From contig JAXLZA010000009.1 in the NCBI GenBank assembly GCA_046351135.1, forward strand, positions 204,041-268,040: DNA of 64,000 nucleotides, given 5' to 3'. The DNA comes from UBA4427 sp046351135. Lineage in GTDB: Bacteria; Myxococcota_A; UBA9160; UBA4427. Under the pieces are notes generated by a model. That model saw only the letters and a program-made list of their open reading frames with translations. It was not told where the DNA came from and ran no database searches. Positions 1 to 8,395 of the stretch are shown here, in pieces (position 1 is the stretch's first letter; each line of letters begins with the position of its first letter). Both the position numbers and the translations under genes were made by a program.

Positions 1-1
1 A

Positions 2-2056
2 CCGGGCGAGGCGCTCGAGCTCCTCGCCGTCGCCGTCGAGGAGAAGCCCGACTCCGCGATCTACCGGAACAACCTCGCCAACGCGCTGAAGGCCCTCGGT
101 CGCCTCGAGGAGGCCGCCGCCGCCTATCACGAAGCGCTGCGCCTCGACCCGGGCTACGTCTCGCCCGAGTACAACCTCGCCCTGCTCGAGCTCGCGCGGG
201 GCGCAGCCGGCCCGGCGCGCGAACGATTCGAGCGCCTGCTCGCACGCCGACCCGACTTCGCGCCCGCCTGCGCCTCGCTGGCCAGGCTGCTGCTCGAGAC
301 GGCGGATCCCGCCCAGGCGATCACCTGCCTGCGCCGCGGCCTCGAAGCCTCGCCCGGGAACGCGGAGCTCCTCGTCGATCTCGGCGCCCTGCTCCGTCGG
401 CACGGGCGTCTCGAAGAGGCGATCGCCTGCCACGAGCGACTCGTCGCCCTGCAACCGGATCGCTCCGCTTCGTTCAACGATCTCGGGGCGCTCTACCAGC
501 TCCAGGGCCGGATCGAGCCCGCCCTCGCCTGCTTCGATCGCGCGCTCGCCCTCGACCCGCGCTCGGGCCATGCCCACTTCAATCGCGGAAAGCTCCTCGC
601 GGACCTCGATCGCCAGGACGAGGCCTGCCGGGCGCTCGAGCAGGCGATCGCGGTCGAGCCGACCCTCGCGACCGAGGCGGCCTGCCATCTCGCCGTCGCC
701 CGCCGCCATCTCTGCGACTGGCAGGACGAGGCGACCCGCACCGCCGCGCTCGCCGCGCGGATCGAGCGGCTGATCCGGGACGAGCCGACGCGGGGACTGC
801 CGCCGCTCACGCTCAACGTCGTACCGGTGCCGGCCGCGCTCCGCCTCGCGGTGGCCCGGCATCTCGGGCGCGGCGTCGAGCGCGAGTGTGCGGCGCTGGT
901 CCGGCGCCATCCGCTTCGCCCCGCACCGCGCGATCCCGAGTCACCCCTGCGGATCGGCTATGTCTCGCCCGACTTCCGCGTCCACGCCGTCGGCAGCCTG
1001 ATCCACGACCTCTTTCGCCACCACGACCGCCGCGCCGTCACCGTCCACGCCTACTCCCTCGTGACGGTCGACGACGCCTTCGCCCGCGCCGTGCGCGCCG
1101 GCGTCGATCGCTTCGTCGACGTCTCGCGCGGGACCGCCCTCGAGATCGCGCGGCGCATCCACGCCGATCGGATCGACGTGCTCGTCGACGTGGCGGGCTA
1201 CACGACCCACTCGCGGACGGCGATCTTCGCGCTGCGGCCGGCGCCGGTGCAGATCCACTGGCTCGGCTACCTCGACACGATGGGCGCCGACTTCCTGCCC
1301 TACATCCTGGCCGACGCGACGGTGGTCCCGGAGGGCGCGACGGACGACTTCAGCGAGACGATCGTCGAGCTGCCTCGGAGCTTCGCCGTCGCCTCGCCGA
1401 TGCCGATCGCCCAGACGCCGACCCGCGCGGCGCTCGGTCTGCCCGAAGACGCGTTCGTGTTCTGCTGCATGAACGGGCTCCACAAGATCGACGTGCCCGT
1501 CTTCGACGCCTGGATGCGGATCCTCGCGCGCGTGCCGGGCTCGCGGCTCTGGCTCGCCGACGAGGGATCCGGGACGGCCCGCGCGAACCTCGCCCGGGAG
1601 GCTGCGACGCGGGGCATCGATCCCGCGCGACTGCAGTTCGCACCGCGCGACCCGCTTCCGGAATACCTGGCCCGCTACCGCATCGCCGATCTCTTCCTCG
1701 ACACCTTCGCCTACAACGCCGGTGCGACGGCCGCGGGCGCCCTGCGCGCCGGGCTCCCCGTCCTGACGCGGCCGGGATCGAGCTTCATGAGCCGGATGGG
1801 CGCGAGCCTCTGCCGCGCCGCGGACCTGGCCGACCTCGTCTGTGCGTCGACCGACGACTACGTCGAGCGGGCGGTCGCGTTGGCAGGGAACCCGGGCGCG
1901 CTCGCCGCCCTCCGGCAGCGGCTCGCCCTCGCCGCGTCGAGCGCCCCGCTCTTCGACCTCCCGGGCTTCGCGCGGGATCTCGAGGCGGCCTATCGGGCCG
2001 CGTGGGCCCACCGGGCGGCGGGGAGCACCGCGCGCCGGATTCGCGTCGCGCGCTGA
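2..2056 (+). CDS. TPR O-GlcNAc transferase-like protein (5' end missing)
   Basis: The frame is open from the left edge to a TGA at 2054-2056, so the N-terminus lies outside the window. About the first 235 visible residues are tetratricopeptide repeats (NNLANALKALGRLEEAAAAY, then a repeat around ALACFDRALALDP). A glycosyltransferase-41 catalytic region follows: RIGYVSPDFRVHAVG carries the histidine matching the OGT active-site His, CMNGLHKIDVPVFDAW the lysine that contacts UDP, and LDTFAYNAGATAAGALRAG the nucleotide-sugar loop. Family members transfer GlcNAc or another sugar to protein Ser/Thr in the cytoplasm; the acceptor cannot be read from sequence. It converges on the next gene with only 21 bp between stops. 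Confidence 0.88.
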   Translation, partial: PGEALELLAVAVEEKPDSAIYRNNLANALKALGRLEEAAAAYHEALRLDPGYVSPEYNLALLELARGAAGPARERFERLLARRPDFAPACASLARLLLETADPAQAITCLRRGLEASPGNAELLVDLGALLRRHGRLEEAIACHERLVALQPDRSASFNDLGALYQLQGRIEPALACFDRALALDPRSGHAHFNRGKLLADLDRQDEACRALEQAIAVEPTLATEAACHLAVARRHLCDWQDEATRTAALAARIERLIRDEPTRGLPPLTLNVVPVPAALRLAVARHLGRGVERECAALVRRHPLRPAPRDPESPLRIGYVSPDFRVHAVGSLIHDLFRHHDRRAVTVHAYSLVTVDDAFARAVRAGVDRFVDVSRGTALEIARRIHADRIDVLVDVAGYTTHSRTAIFALRPAPVQIHWLGYLDTMGADFLPYILADATVVPEGATDDFSETIVELPRSFAVASPMPIAQTPTRAALGLPEDAFVFCCMNGLHKIDVPVFDAWMRILARVPGSRLWLADEGSGTARANLAREAATRGIDPARLQFAPRDPLPEYLARYRIADLFLDTFAYNAGATAAGALRAGLPVLTRPGSSFMSRMGASLCRAADLADLVCASTDDYVERAVALAGNPGALAALRQRLALAASSAPLFDLPGFARDLEAAYRAAWAHRAAGSTARRIRVAR

Positions 2057-2077
2057 GCGCAGCGCCGGGCTCGCTCC

Positions 2078-3037
2078 TCAATACCCCTCGTTCGGATCGA
2101 CGAGGGACACGAGCGGCTCGCCCCGGTCGAAACGAGCGAGGTTCTCGAGGAAGCGCTCGAGAATGATGCCGTTCGAGTCCGATCCGCTCCACGAGATGTG
2201 GGCCGAGACGCGGACGCGCGGGTCGGCGTACATCCAGTGGCCCGCCGGCAGGGGCTCGGGGTCGACGCAATCGAGCGTCGCCCGCGCGATCTGCCCGCGA
2301 TCGAGGGCGCGCCGCAGCGCGTCCTGATCGACGAGTCCCCCGCGCGCGATGTTGACGAGATGGGCACCGGACTTCACCGCCGCGAAGGCCGCGTCGTCGA
2401 AGAGGTGGCGGCTCGCCGGGGTCTCGGGCGCCGCGATCACGACGTGGTCCGCGTCGCCGAGCAGCGAGGCGAGGTCGCGCGCGAGCTCGACGCCTGCGAT
2501 CGGGCTGGGGGCTCCGCTCCTCCGCAGGGCGCGGACGCGCATGTCGAAGGGCAGCGCGCGCCGGGCGATCGCCTGGCCGATGCCGCCGAAGCCCACGAGG
2601 GCGAGGGTCCGTCCGGCGAGGGTCCCGAGGTCGGCGCGGTGCCAGATCGGGGGCGGCGCCGAGAGCCAGTGCTCGACGAGGCGCTTCTCCGCCTCGAGCA
2701 GGACCGCGATCACCCACTCCGAGATCGCCGTCGCCGAGGCGCCGCGTGAGCAGCTGAATGGGACGTCCTTCACGAGCTCGAAGGGAAAGCCGTTGACGCC
2801 CGTCCCGTAGGCGTGGACCCAGCGCACCCCGCGCGCGAGGACGGCCGCGAGGTTCTCGGTGCCCATGGGCAGGGTCAGCAGCGCGTCGAAGCGCTCGTAG
2901 GCGGGGCCGTCGGGGAGCGGTCCGCGCATCGGGATCTCGACGATCTCGAGCGCGGGATGGGCCGCGCGCACCGGCCCGAGCAGCGCGCTCGGCAGGTGGG
3001 TCGCGAGCCGTCGGATCGGTCGATCGGAGCCCGCCAT
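2078..3037 (-). CDS. D-2-hydroxyacid dehydrogenase, NAD-dependent
   Basis: This 319-residue protein belongs to the D-isomer-specific 2-hydroxyacid dehydrogenase family, which interconverts 2-oxoacids and D-2-hydroxyacids with NAD(P)H. The Rossmann motif ALVGFGGIGQAIA, the substrate Arg in NIARGGLVDQDAL, the Glu of DPEPL and the His of SAHISWS are all present, so it should be active. It starts 1 nt after the acyl-CoA ligase stop and is probably co-transcribed with it. With the 2-oxoacid oxidoreductase genes across the divergent promoter it could feed a 2-hydroxyacid to 2-oxoacid to acyl-CoA route (inference). The exact substrate is unknown. Confidence 0.87.
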   Translation of the reverse strand: MAGSDRPIRRLATHLPSALLGPVRAAHPALEIVEIPMRGPLPDGPAYERFDALLTLPMGTENLAAVLARGVRWVHAYGTGVNGFPFELVKDVPFSCSRGASATAISEWVIAVLLEAEKRLVEHWLSAPPPIWHRADLGTLAGRTLALVGFGGIGQAIARRALPFDMRVRALRRSGAPSPIAGVELARDLASLLGDADHVVIAAPETPASRHLFDDAAFAAVKSGAHLVNIARGGLVDQDALRRALDRGQIARATLDCVDPEPLPAGHWMYADPRVRVSAHISWSGSDSNGIILERFLENLARFDRGEPLVSLVDPNEGY

Positions 3038-3038
3038 G

Positions 3039-4613
3039 CTAGGCCTCCTCGGCGAGCCCGTTCGAGACGATCTGCTCGACGAGCAGCGTCCGCTGGATCT
3101 GGTTCGTCGCCGTCGTCCGGGGCAGCGACGCGAGGCGCGCGATCCGCCGCGGCTTCTTGAAGCCCGCGAGACGCCCCTCGCAGAAGGCCTGGAGCGCGGC
3201 GAGCGAGATCGCGACCCCAGGCTTCGCGACGACGGCGGCGCACAGCAGATCGCCCCAGTGCGGGTCCGGCAGCCCGACGAGCGCCACGTCCTCGATCCCC
3301 GGCACGTCGCGCAGGACGGCCTCGACCTCGGCGGGGGAGACGCTCTCGCCGCCGGTGCGCAGGACCTCCTTCTTGCGGCCGGTGATCGAGAGGTAGCCCT
3401 CGTCGTCGAAGGCCCCGAGGTCGCCGGTATGGAACCAGCCGTCGACCAGCGCGCTCGCGGTCGCCGCCGGGTCGTCGAAGTAGCCGTCGCACAGGAACGG
3501 GCTGCGGATGCAGATCTCGCCGTCGGGACCGAGGCGGACGTCGACCGAGACGGCGGCGGGGCCGACGCTCCCCGGCTTGCGGAGCACGTCGGCGTCGCAG
3601 AGGGCGTTGCCCGTCCCGACCTCGGTCGAGCCGTAGTAGATGCGGATGCGCGCGCGGGGGAAGCGCGCCTTCATGTCGCGCAGCAGCTCGATCGGCGTCG
3701 CCGAGGTCCCGGTATCGAGCTGGTCGAGGGTCGAGAGATCGTAGGCGGAGAGATCCGCCTCGAGGATGCGCTTCCAGACGACCGGGAGGCCGTAGATGCG
3801 GTTCGCGCGGCGGGCCTGGACCATGCCGAGCAGCGCGTCGGCGGAGGCGGTCGTGTAGGCGATCTCGCCGCGGGTCTGCCAGGCGGAGATCGCGAGCGTG
3901 AAGCCCGCCATGTGGAAGAGCGGGAACATGCAGACCGTCCGCTCGGGCTCGTCGCGGAAGACGCCCTGGAAGCCGCGGAGCCAGTTGGCGCGGTGGGAGA
4001 GGACGACGCCCTTCGGGCGGCCGGTGCTGCCGCTGGTGAAGAAGATGACGTGGGGGTCGGTCTCGACGAGGCGCGGCTCGACGATCGGCGCCGGCGGATC
4101 GGGGAGCGTCTGCGCGTCGAGCGCGAAATGACCGAGGGCGCGCGCAGGCCCCGCCGCCCGGGCGCAGGCGCCGTCGTCGCCGAGGCTCCGCGCGACCGGG
4201 AGCAGCGCGATGCGATCGATGCCGGCGCGGTCGGCGACGCGCCGGGCGTCGGGGGCGCGCACCGGGTCGACGACGAGGAGCGTCCCGCGCGCGAGCTTCG
4301 CGACGTCCCCGGCCTCGTCGGCGGAGAGCCGGGCGTTGAGCGGCGCGAACACGGCGCCGAGCCGCGCGAGGGCGATGAAGAGCGGCATGACCTCGATCGC
4401 GGTGTCGATCCAGCCGAGCACGCGGTCGCCGTGGCCGATGCCGAGCTGCGTGCGGAGCGCATGGGCCAGGCGCTCGGCCTCGCGGTCGAGCGCGGCATAG
4501 GTCCGCTCGTCGGGGCCGACGGCGACGGCCGGCCGGGCGGGCGCGCTCGCGGCCCCGCGCCGGATGATGTCGCCGATCAGGAGTCCGCGGCCTTCGGTCT
4601 GTGTCCCTGTCAT
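3039..4613 (-). CDS. AMP-dependent acyl-CoA synthetase, altered A10 motif
   Basis: Class I adenylate-forming enzyme of 524 residues, normally making acyl-AMP and then acyl-CoA. P-loop TSGSTGRPKGVVLSH, the A5-like YGSTEVGTGN, the A7 motif GWFHTGDLGAFDDEGYLSITGRKKE and the hinge region are intact. The C-terminal catalytic lysine motif, usually TxxGK[IV], reads TTATNQIQR, so Gly-Lys is Asn-Gln. That Lys drives the adenylation half-reaction in this superfamily, so the enzyme may have altered chemistry or be impaired. The ATG at 4613 has a good ribosome site (GGAGAAGGACAGG). It is divergent from the TetR gene, with a palindromic operator between them. Confidence 0.88.
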   Translation of the reverse strand: MTGTQTEGRGLLIGDIIRRGAASAPARPAVAVGPDERTYAALDREAERLAHALRTQLGIGHGDRVLGWIDTAIEVMPLFIALARLGAVFAPLNARLSADEAGDVAKLARGTLLVVDPVRAPDARRVADRAGIDRIALLPVARSLGDDGACARAAGPARALGHFALDAQTLPDPPAPIVEPRLVETDPHVIFFTSGSTGRPKGVVLSHRANWLRGFQGVFRDEPERTVCMFPLFHMAGFTLAISAWQTRGEIAYTTASADALLGMVQARRANRIYGLPVVWKRILEADLSAYDLSTLDQLDTGTSATPIELLRDMKARFPRARIRIYYGSTEVGTGNALCDADVLRKPGSVGPAAVSVDVRLGPDGEICIRSPFLCDGYFDDPAATASALVDGWFHTGDLGAFDDEGYLSITGRKKEVLRTGGESVSPAEVEAVLRDVPGIEDVALVGLPDPHWGDLLCAAVVAKPGVAISLAALQAFCEGRLAGFKKPRRIARLASLPRTTATNQIQRTLLVEQIVSNGLAEEA

Positions 4614-4653
4614 CCTGTCCTTCTCCGTCCGTCCCCTTGCGACCGGGCGCGAC

Positions 4654-4670
4654 CGAGAATACCGTTCTCG
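4654..4670. promoter_or_regulatory. Palindromic operator, site 1 (probable TetR site)
   Basis: CGAGAA-TACCG-TTCTCG is a perfect 6-bp inverted repeat with a 5-bp spacer, placed in the 59-bp gap between the divergent ligase and TetR starts. Site 2 repeats it 21 bp downstream with 13 of 17 identities. Confidence 0.65.
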
Positions 4671-4672
4671 GA

Positions 4673-5380
4673 ATGGAGAACAACGTTCCCGAGCCCCGCG
4701 CCCGTGCGCCGCTCGCCCTCGTCGGCGGGCAGGTCGTCGGCCAGACGGTCGACCGGAGCCTGGCGCAGCGCCGGGAGGCGGCCCGGCTCGAGGTCGAACG
4801 TCTGGTGCGCGCCGCGTTCACGATGATCGAGCGCAGCGGCGGTCTCGATCCCAAGGTCTCGGACATCCTCGCCGAGGCGGGTCTCTCGAACCAGGCCTTC
4901 TACCGCCACTTCCGCAGCAAGCACGAGCTGCTCGTCGCGGTCCTCGACGAGGGCATCCGCGGGCTCGCCGACTACCTCGCCACGCGCATGGCGTCGGCGC
5001 CGGGACCGGTCGCCGCGATCCGCGAGTGGGTGCGCGGCATGGCGGCCCAGGCCCAGGATCCGGCGGGCGCCCGGGCGAGCCGGCCCTTCGCCCTCGCGCG
5101 TGGGCGTCTCGCGGAGACGTTTCCCGGCGAGGTCGCGCGCTCCCGCGACCAGCTGACGGCGCCGCTGCGCGTGACCCTCGAAGCGGCGCGGTCCGAGGGC
5201 GCCCTGCCCGCGGTCGTCCCCGATCAGGACGCCGAAGCCCTGTACCACCTCATGATGGGCTGGATCGAGGCGCGCCTGGTCGAAGGGCGGATCCCCGAAG
5301 CCGCCGAGGTCGAGCGGCTCGAGTCCTTCGTGATGTCGGGACTCGAGCGGCGCGTGGGCGTCGAAGAACGAGGGCGCTAG
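4673..5380 (+). CDS. TetR family transcriptional regulator
   Basis: A 235-residue regulator when started at ATG 4673; an in-frame upstream ATG at 4601 would overlap the ligase gene and the operator. The TetR helix-turn-helix is VSDILAEAGLSNQAFYRHFRSKHELLVAVL near residues 60-90, followed by an all-helical ligand domain. A 17-residue Arg/Ala/Gly-rich N-terminal extension precedes the DNA-binding domain. It probably represses the divergent ligase/dehydrogenase pair and itself, possibly responding to an acyl-CoA. The 2-oxoacid oxidoreductase operon starts 77 bp downstream on the same strand and may share its transcript. Confidence 0.9.
   Translation: MENNVPEPRARAPLALVGGQVVGQTVDRSLAQRREAARLEVERLVRAAFTMIERSGGLDPKVSDILAEAGLSNQAFYRHFRSKHELLVAVLDEGIRGLADYLATRMASAPGPVAAIREWVRGMAAQAQDPAGARASRPFALARGRLAETFPGEVARSRDQLTAPLRVTLEAARSEGALPAVVPDQDAEALYHLMMGWIEARLVEGRIPEAAEVERLESFVMSGLERRVGVEERGR
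4675..4691. promoter_or_regulatory. Second operator-like copy overlapping the TetR start
   Basis: GGAGAACAACGTTCCCG matches site 1 at 13 of 17 positions (shared core GAGAAnAnCGTTCnC). The centre-to-centre distance is exactly 21 bp, two helical turns. It overlaps the TetR start codon, which fits autoregulation by two dimers bound on one face of the DNA. Confidence 0.5.
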
Positions 5381-5457
5381 GCGGGGCGCGGGGCGCGGGC
5401 GCGAGCGGGATCGGACGAAGCCGGCCACGGCCGGTGGACCAGACGGAGGAAGCGAGC

Positions 5458-6057
5458 GTGACGAACGGACGGGAACGGGAAGTCCTGTGGACGGGAATCG
5501 GAGGCCAGGGCGTCCAGCTCGCGGCGACGATCCTCGCCCGGGCGGGGACCCTCGAAGGCCTCGAGGTCATGTCGCTCGGGACCTACGGCGGCACCATGCG
5601 CGGCGGCAACACCGACGCGACGGTCGTCCTCGCGAATCGCCCGATCACGTCGCCGCCGATCGTGCCCCGGGCCTGGGCCGCGGTCGTCGCGCATCCGCGC
5701 TTCTTCGATCCCGTCCGCCCGAAGCTGCGCAAGGACGGCCTCGTCGTCGTCAACGCCGAGATCCTCGAGCAGCCGCTCTACGCTCCGTCGGAGCCGCGAC
5801 CGGCCCACCTGCTCGAGATCCAGGCGACGACCCTCGCGCGCGAGGCCGACGCGCCGAACGCCGCCGCCCTCGTCCTGCTCGCCGCCTTCGCGACCGCGAC
5901 GGGCATCGTCTCCCAGGCTTCCCTCGCCGAGGCCCTCGCGAATTCGCTGCCCGCCTATCGCAGCCAGTTCCTCGAATCGAACCGGCGCGCCCTCGCCGCC
6001 GGCGCGGGCGCGGTCGCCGCACAGTGCGTGCCCGCCTGGACGAAGGAGGCCGCATGA
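5458..6057 (+). CDS. 2-oxoacid:acceptor oxidoreductase, gamma subunit
   Basis: A 199-residue gamma domain of the pyruvate/2-oxoacid:ferredoxin oxidoreductase family. The signature GIGGQGVQLAATILARAG is near the N-terminus, followed by GTYGGTMRGGNTDATVVL. In the four-subunit enzymes gamma helps bind CoA and close the active site. The GTG start at 5458 is preceded by a ribosome site (ACGGAGGA). The stop overlaps the ferredoxin start (ATGA), so the genes are translationally coupled in the order gamma-delta-alpha-beta. Confidence 0.9.
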   Translation: MTNGREREVLWTGIGGQGVQLAATILARAGTLEGLEVMSLGTYGGTMRGGNTDATVVLANRPITSPPIVPRAWAAVVAHPRFFDPVRPKLRKDGLVVVNAEILEQPLYAPSEPRPAHLLEIQATTLAREADAPNAAALVLLAAFATATGIVSQASLAEALANSLPAYRSQFLESNRRALAAGAGAVAAQCVPAWTKEAA

Positions 6058-6362
6058 GCCGTCCGCAACCGAAAGGCAGCGTCGTCCTCTCGACCGCCCG
6101 CTGCAAGGGCTGCGAGCTCTGCATCCCGGCCTGCCCGCCCGGCGTGCTGCGCATGTCGAAGCGCCGCAACGCCTCGGGCTACCTGCTGCCCGAGCTGCTC
6201 GAGGGCTGCACCGGCTGCGGCGCGTGCCTGCTCGTCTGCCCCGACTACTGCTTCGAGATCTACCGCCTCGACGGCGACAAACCCGCGGCCGCGGCCGCGA
6301 AGCCCACCGGCACGGTCGCCGATACCCGCGAGCTGCCGGTGGCCCAGGAGGTCCAGGGATGA
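6054..6362 (+). CDS. 2-oxoacid oxidoreductase ferredoxin (delta) subunit
   Basis: A 102-residue ferredoxin-like subunit with two 4Fe-4S cluster motifs, CKGCELCIPACP and CTGCGACLLVCP, in the middle of the protein. It relays electrons from the thiamine site to an external ferredoxin. The C-terminal 25 residues are Ala/Pro-rich and probably disordered. It overlaps both neighbours by 4 nt (ATGA). Confidence 0.92.
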   Translation: MSRPQPKGSVVLSTARCKGCELCIPACPPGVLRMSKRRNASGYLLPELLEGCTGCGACLLVCPDYCFEIYRLDGDKPAAAAAKPTGTVADTRELPVAQEVQG

Positions 6363-7501
6363 GCGCGACCCAGACTGCGACGACGCCGACGGCCCACGCG
6401 CCGAGCCCGCCGGGGCGGCGCCTGATGGAGGGCTCCGAGGCGATCGCCGAGGCCGCGATCGCCGCCGGCTGCCGCTTCTTCACCGGCTACCCGATGACCC
6501 CGTTCACCGAGGTCCTCGAGAACTTCGCGAAGCGCCTCCCCGAAGTCGGGGGCCACTGCATCAACGCCGAGAGCGAGCTCGAGGCGATCGGCCAGGCCTG
6601 GGGCGCCGCGGCGACGGGCTTCCGCGCGGCGACGGGCTCGACCGGCCAGGGCCTCGCCCTCATGCAGGAGTCGATGTCGGAGATCACGCGGGCCGAGATC
6701 CCGATCGTGATCTTCAACATGTCCCGCGGACAGAGCGACTACTACCAGGCGACCCGCGGCGGTGGCCACGGCGACTATCGCCACATCGTGCTCGCGCCCC
6801 AGAGCGTCGGCGAGGCGGTGGAGCTGGTGCAGCTCGCGTTCCATCTCTCGGATCTGTGGCGCCATCCGGTCCTGATCTACGGCGACTACCTGCTCGCCCA
6901 TACCTGCGAGTCGGTCGCGATCGAGCCCCGTGACTTCGGCGCGCTGCCGGCCAAGGACTGGGCGGTCGACGGCTCCCTCGGCGGGACCGGCCGCTCGCGC
7001 AACCTGAATCCGATCGGCATGAACAAGGGCACGAAGGGCATCGATCCCAACACCTTCTGGCAGGAGCTCTGGGAGAAGGAGCAGCGGATCGAGGCCGCCG
7101 AGCAGCGCTTCGAGGTCGAGCAGGCGGACGACGCAGAGATGCTGATCGTCGCCTTCGGGACGCTCGCGCGCTTCGCCCGCGCCTCGATCGAGCAGCTGCG
7201 CGCCGAGGGCCTGAAGGTCGGCCTGTTCCGGCCGATCTCGCTCTGGCCCTTCCCTTCGGCCGCGCTCGCGAAGGCCGCGAAGGGCTGCCGTCTCGTCGCC
7301 TGCCTCGAGCAGAACTCGGGCCAGATGATCGACGACGTCCGGCTCGCGCTGAATGGCAGCCATCCCGTCGTGCCCATCGGCGGAATCTCGACGGATGCCG
7401 CGAGCTTCGGCATCGGTCCGCTGCTCGACAGCGAGCGCATCGCGTCGCGGGCGCGCGACGCCTATCAGGGTCGACCCGTTTCGAGAGGAGTGGTGGCATG
7501 A
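6359..7501 (+). CDS. 2-oxoacid:acceptor oxidoreductase, alpha subunit
   Basis: A 380-residue alpha subunit (pyrimidine-binding domain of the thiamine site). Family landmarks are GYPMTPFTEV, the glutamate-containing NAESELEAIGQAWGAAATGF, ATGSTGQGLALMQE and a C-terminal transketolase-like domain with FRPISLWPFP. The overall layout fits the KorA/VorB branch, which acts on 2-oxoglutarate or branched 2-oxoacids, rather than the fused pyruvate enzymes. Substrate cannot be settled by reading. Confidence 0.91.
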   Translation: MSATQTATTPTAHAPSPPGRRLMEGSEAIAEAAIAAGCRFFTGYPMTPFTEVLENFAKRLPEVGGHCINAESELEAIGQAWGAAATGFRAATGSTGQGLALMQESMSEITRAEIPIVIFNMSRGQSDYYQATRGGGHGDYRHIVLAPQSVGEAVELVQLAFHLSDLWRHPVLIYGDYLLAHTCESVAIEPRDFGALPAKDWAVDGSLGGTGRSRNLNPIGMNKGTKGIDPNTFWQELWEKEQRIEAAEQRFEVEQADDAEMLIVAFGTLARFARASIEQLRAEGLKVGLFRPISLWPFPSAALAKAAKGCRLVACLEQNSGQMIDDVRLALNGSHPVVPIGGISTDAASFGIGPLLDSERIASRARDAYQGRPVSRGVVA

Positions 7502-8346
7502 GCGACGCAAAGACCGTTTCGGGGAGCAAGGGTGACGACCGGCTGCGCGTGATCCCGACGGATGCGCCGCCGAGCGTCCCGAGCCGCAAGACCGGCGACT
7601 TCGAGCCCGCGCTCACGCTGATGGGCGAGCACGATCTCTGCCCCGGCTGCGGTGAGCCCGTCGCCCTGCGCCAGATCCTCGACGCGATCGACAGCATGAA
7701 CCTCGGCCAGAAGACGATCGGCGTCATCGGCATCGGCTGCTACACCGCGCTGACGAGCCTGATGGACATCGACCTGATCCAGGCGCTTCATGGGCGGGCC
7801 CCGTCCGTCGCGACCGGCGCGAAGCGCATGCGCCCCGACTGCCTCGTCTTCACGCTCCAGGGCGACGGCGACATGGTCAACGAAGGGCTGCAGGAGGTGA
7901 TCCATACCGCCGCGCGCGGCGAGTCGGTGACCTGCATCCTGCTCAACAACGGCGTCTTCGGCGAGACGGGCGGCCACATGACGGCGACGACCGTGCTCGG
8001 CCAGCGCACCAAGAACACGATCGACGGCCGCGACGCCAAGCGCGACGGCTACCCGATCCTGATCTCCGAGATGCTCGCCCAGCTCCAGGGCACCGCCTAC
8101 GTCGCCCGCGGCTCGGTCCACGACGCCAAGGGCGTCGCGCGCCTGCGCCGCTTCCTCGACCGGGCCTTCAGCTCGCAGATGAAGGGCCAGGGCTTCTCGT
8201 TCGTCGAGATCCTGACCATGTGTCCGACGGGCTGGTTCCTGCCGACGGCGAAGGGCCCGAGCTACCTCGACGAGGAGCTCGGCGCCGTCCACGAGGTCGG
8301 GGAGATCAAGAAGGACGGGGTCCTGATCGAGCAGGGGAAGCGTTAG
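7498..8346 (+). CDS. 2-oxoacid:acceptor oxidoreductase, beta (TPP) subunit
   Basis: A 282-residue thiamine-diphosphate subunit. The cluster/active-site Cys motif LCPGCGE, GIGCY, and the TPP-Mg motif GDGDMVNEG...LLNNGVFGETGGHM are all visible. The segment TTVLGQRTKN...GRDAKRDGYPI resembles the substrate loop of the Kor/Vor group. It completes a gamma-delta-alpha-beta enzyme that oxidatively decarboxylates a 2-oxoacid to acyl-CoA and reduces ferredoxin. A 35-residue N-terminal extension precedes the conserved core. Confidence 0.91.
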   Translation: MSDAKTVSGSKGDDRLRVIPTDAPPSVPSRKTGDFEPALTLMGEHDLCPGCGEPVALRQILDAIDSMNLGQKTIGVIGIGCYTALTSLMDIDLIQALHGRAPSVATGAKRMRPDCLVFTLQGDGDMVNEGLQEVIHTAARGESVTCILLNNGVFGETGGHMTATTVLGQRTKNTIDGRDAKRDGYPILISEMLAQLQGTAYVARGSVHDAKGVARLRRFLDRAFSSQMKGQGFSFVEILTMCPTGWFLPTAKGPSYLDEELGAVHEVGEIKKDGVLIEQGKR

Positions 8347-8348
8347 GC

Positions 8349-8394
8349 GGCGGGCCGCGATCGCGAAGCGCCTTCGCGCGCCGTCCCGCCCGCC
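8349..8394. terminator. Nested hairpin between convergent genes
   Basis: Outer arms GGCGGGC (8349-8355) and GCCCGCC (8388-8394) enclose an inner perfect 7-bp stem CGCGAAG/CTTCGCG (8362-8368, 8372-8378). It lies exactly between the convergent oxidoreductase operon and the nitroreductase gene. There is no T-run, so a bidirectional terminator is likely but not proven. Confidence 0.5.
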
Positions 8395-8395
8395 C

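Noticed and set aside
3036..4826. 596-codon open frame on the plus strand
   Set aside because: Shadow of the acyl-CoA ligase on the other strand; low-complexity Arg/Asp composition and no ribosome site.
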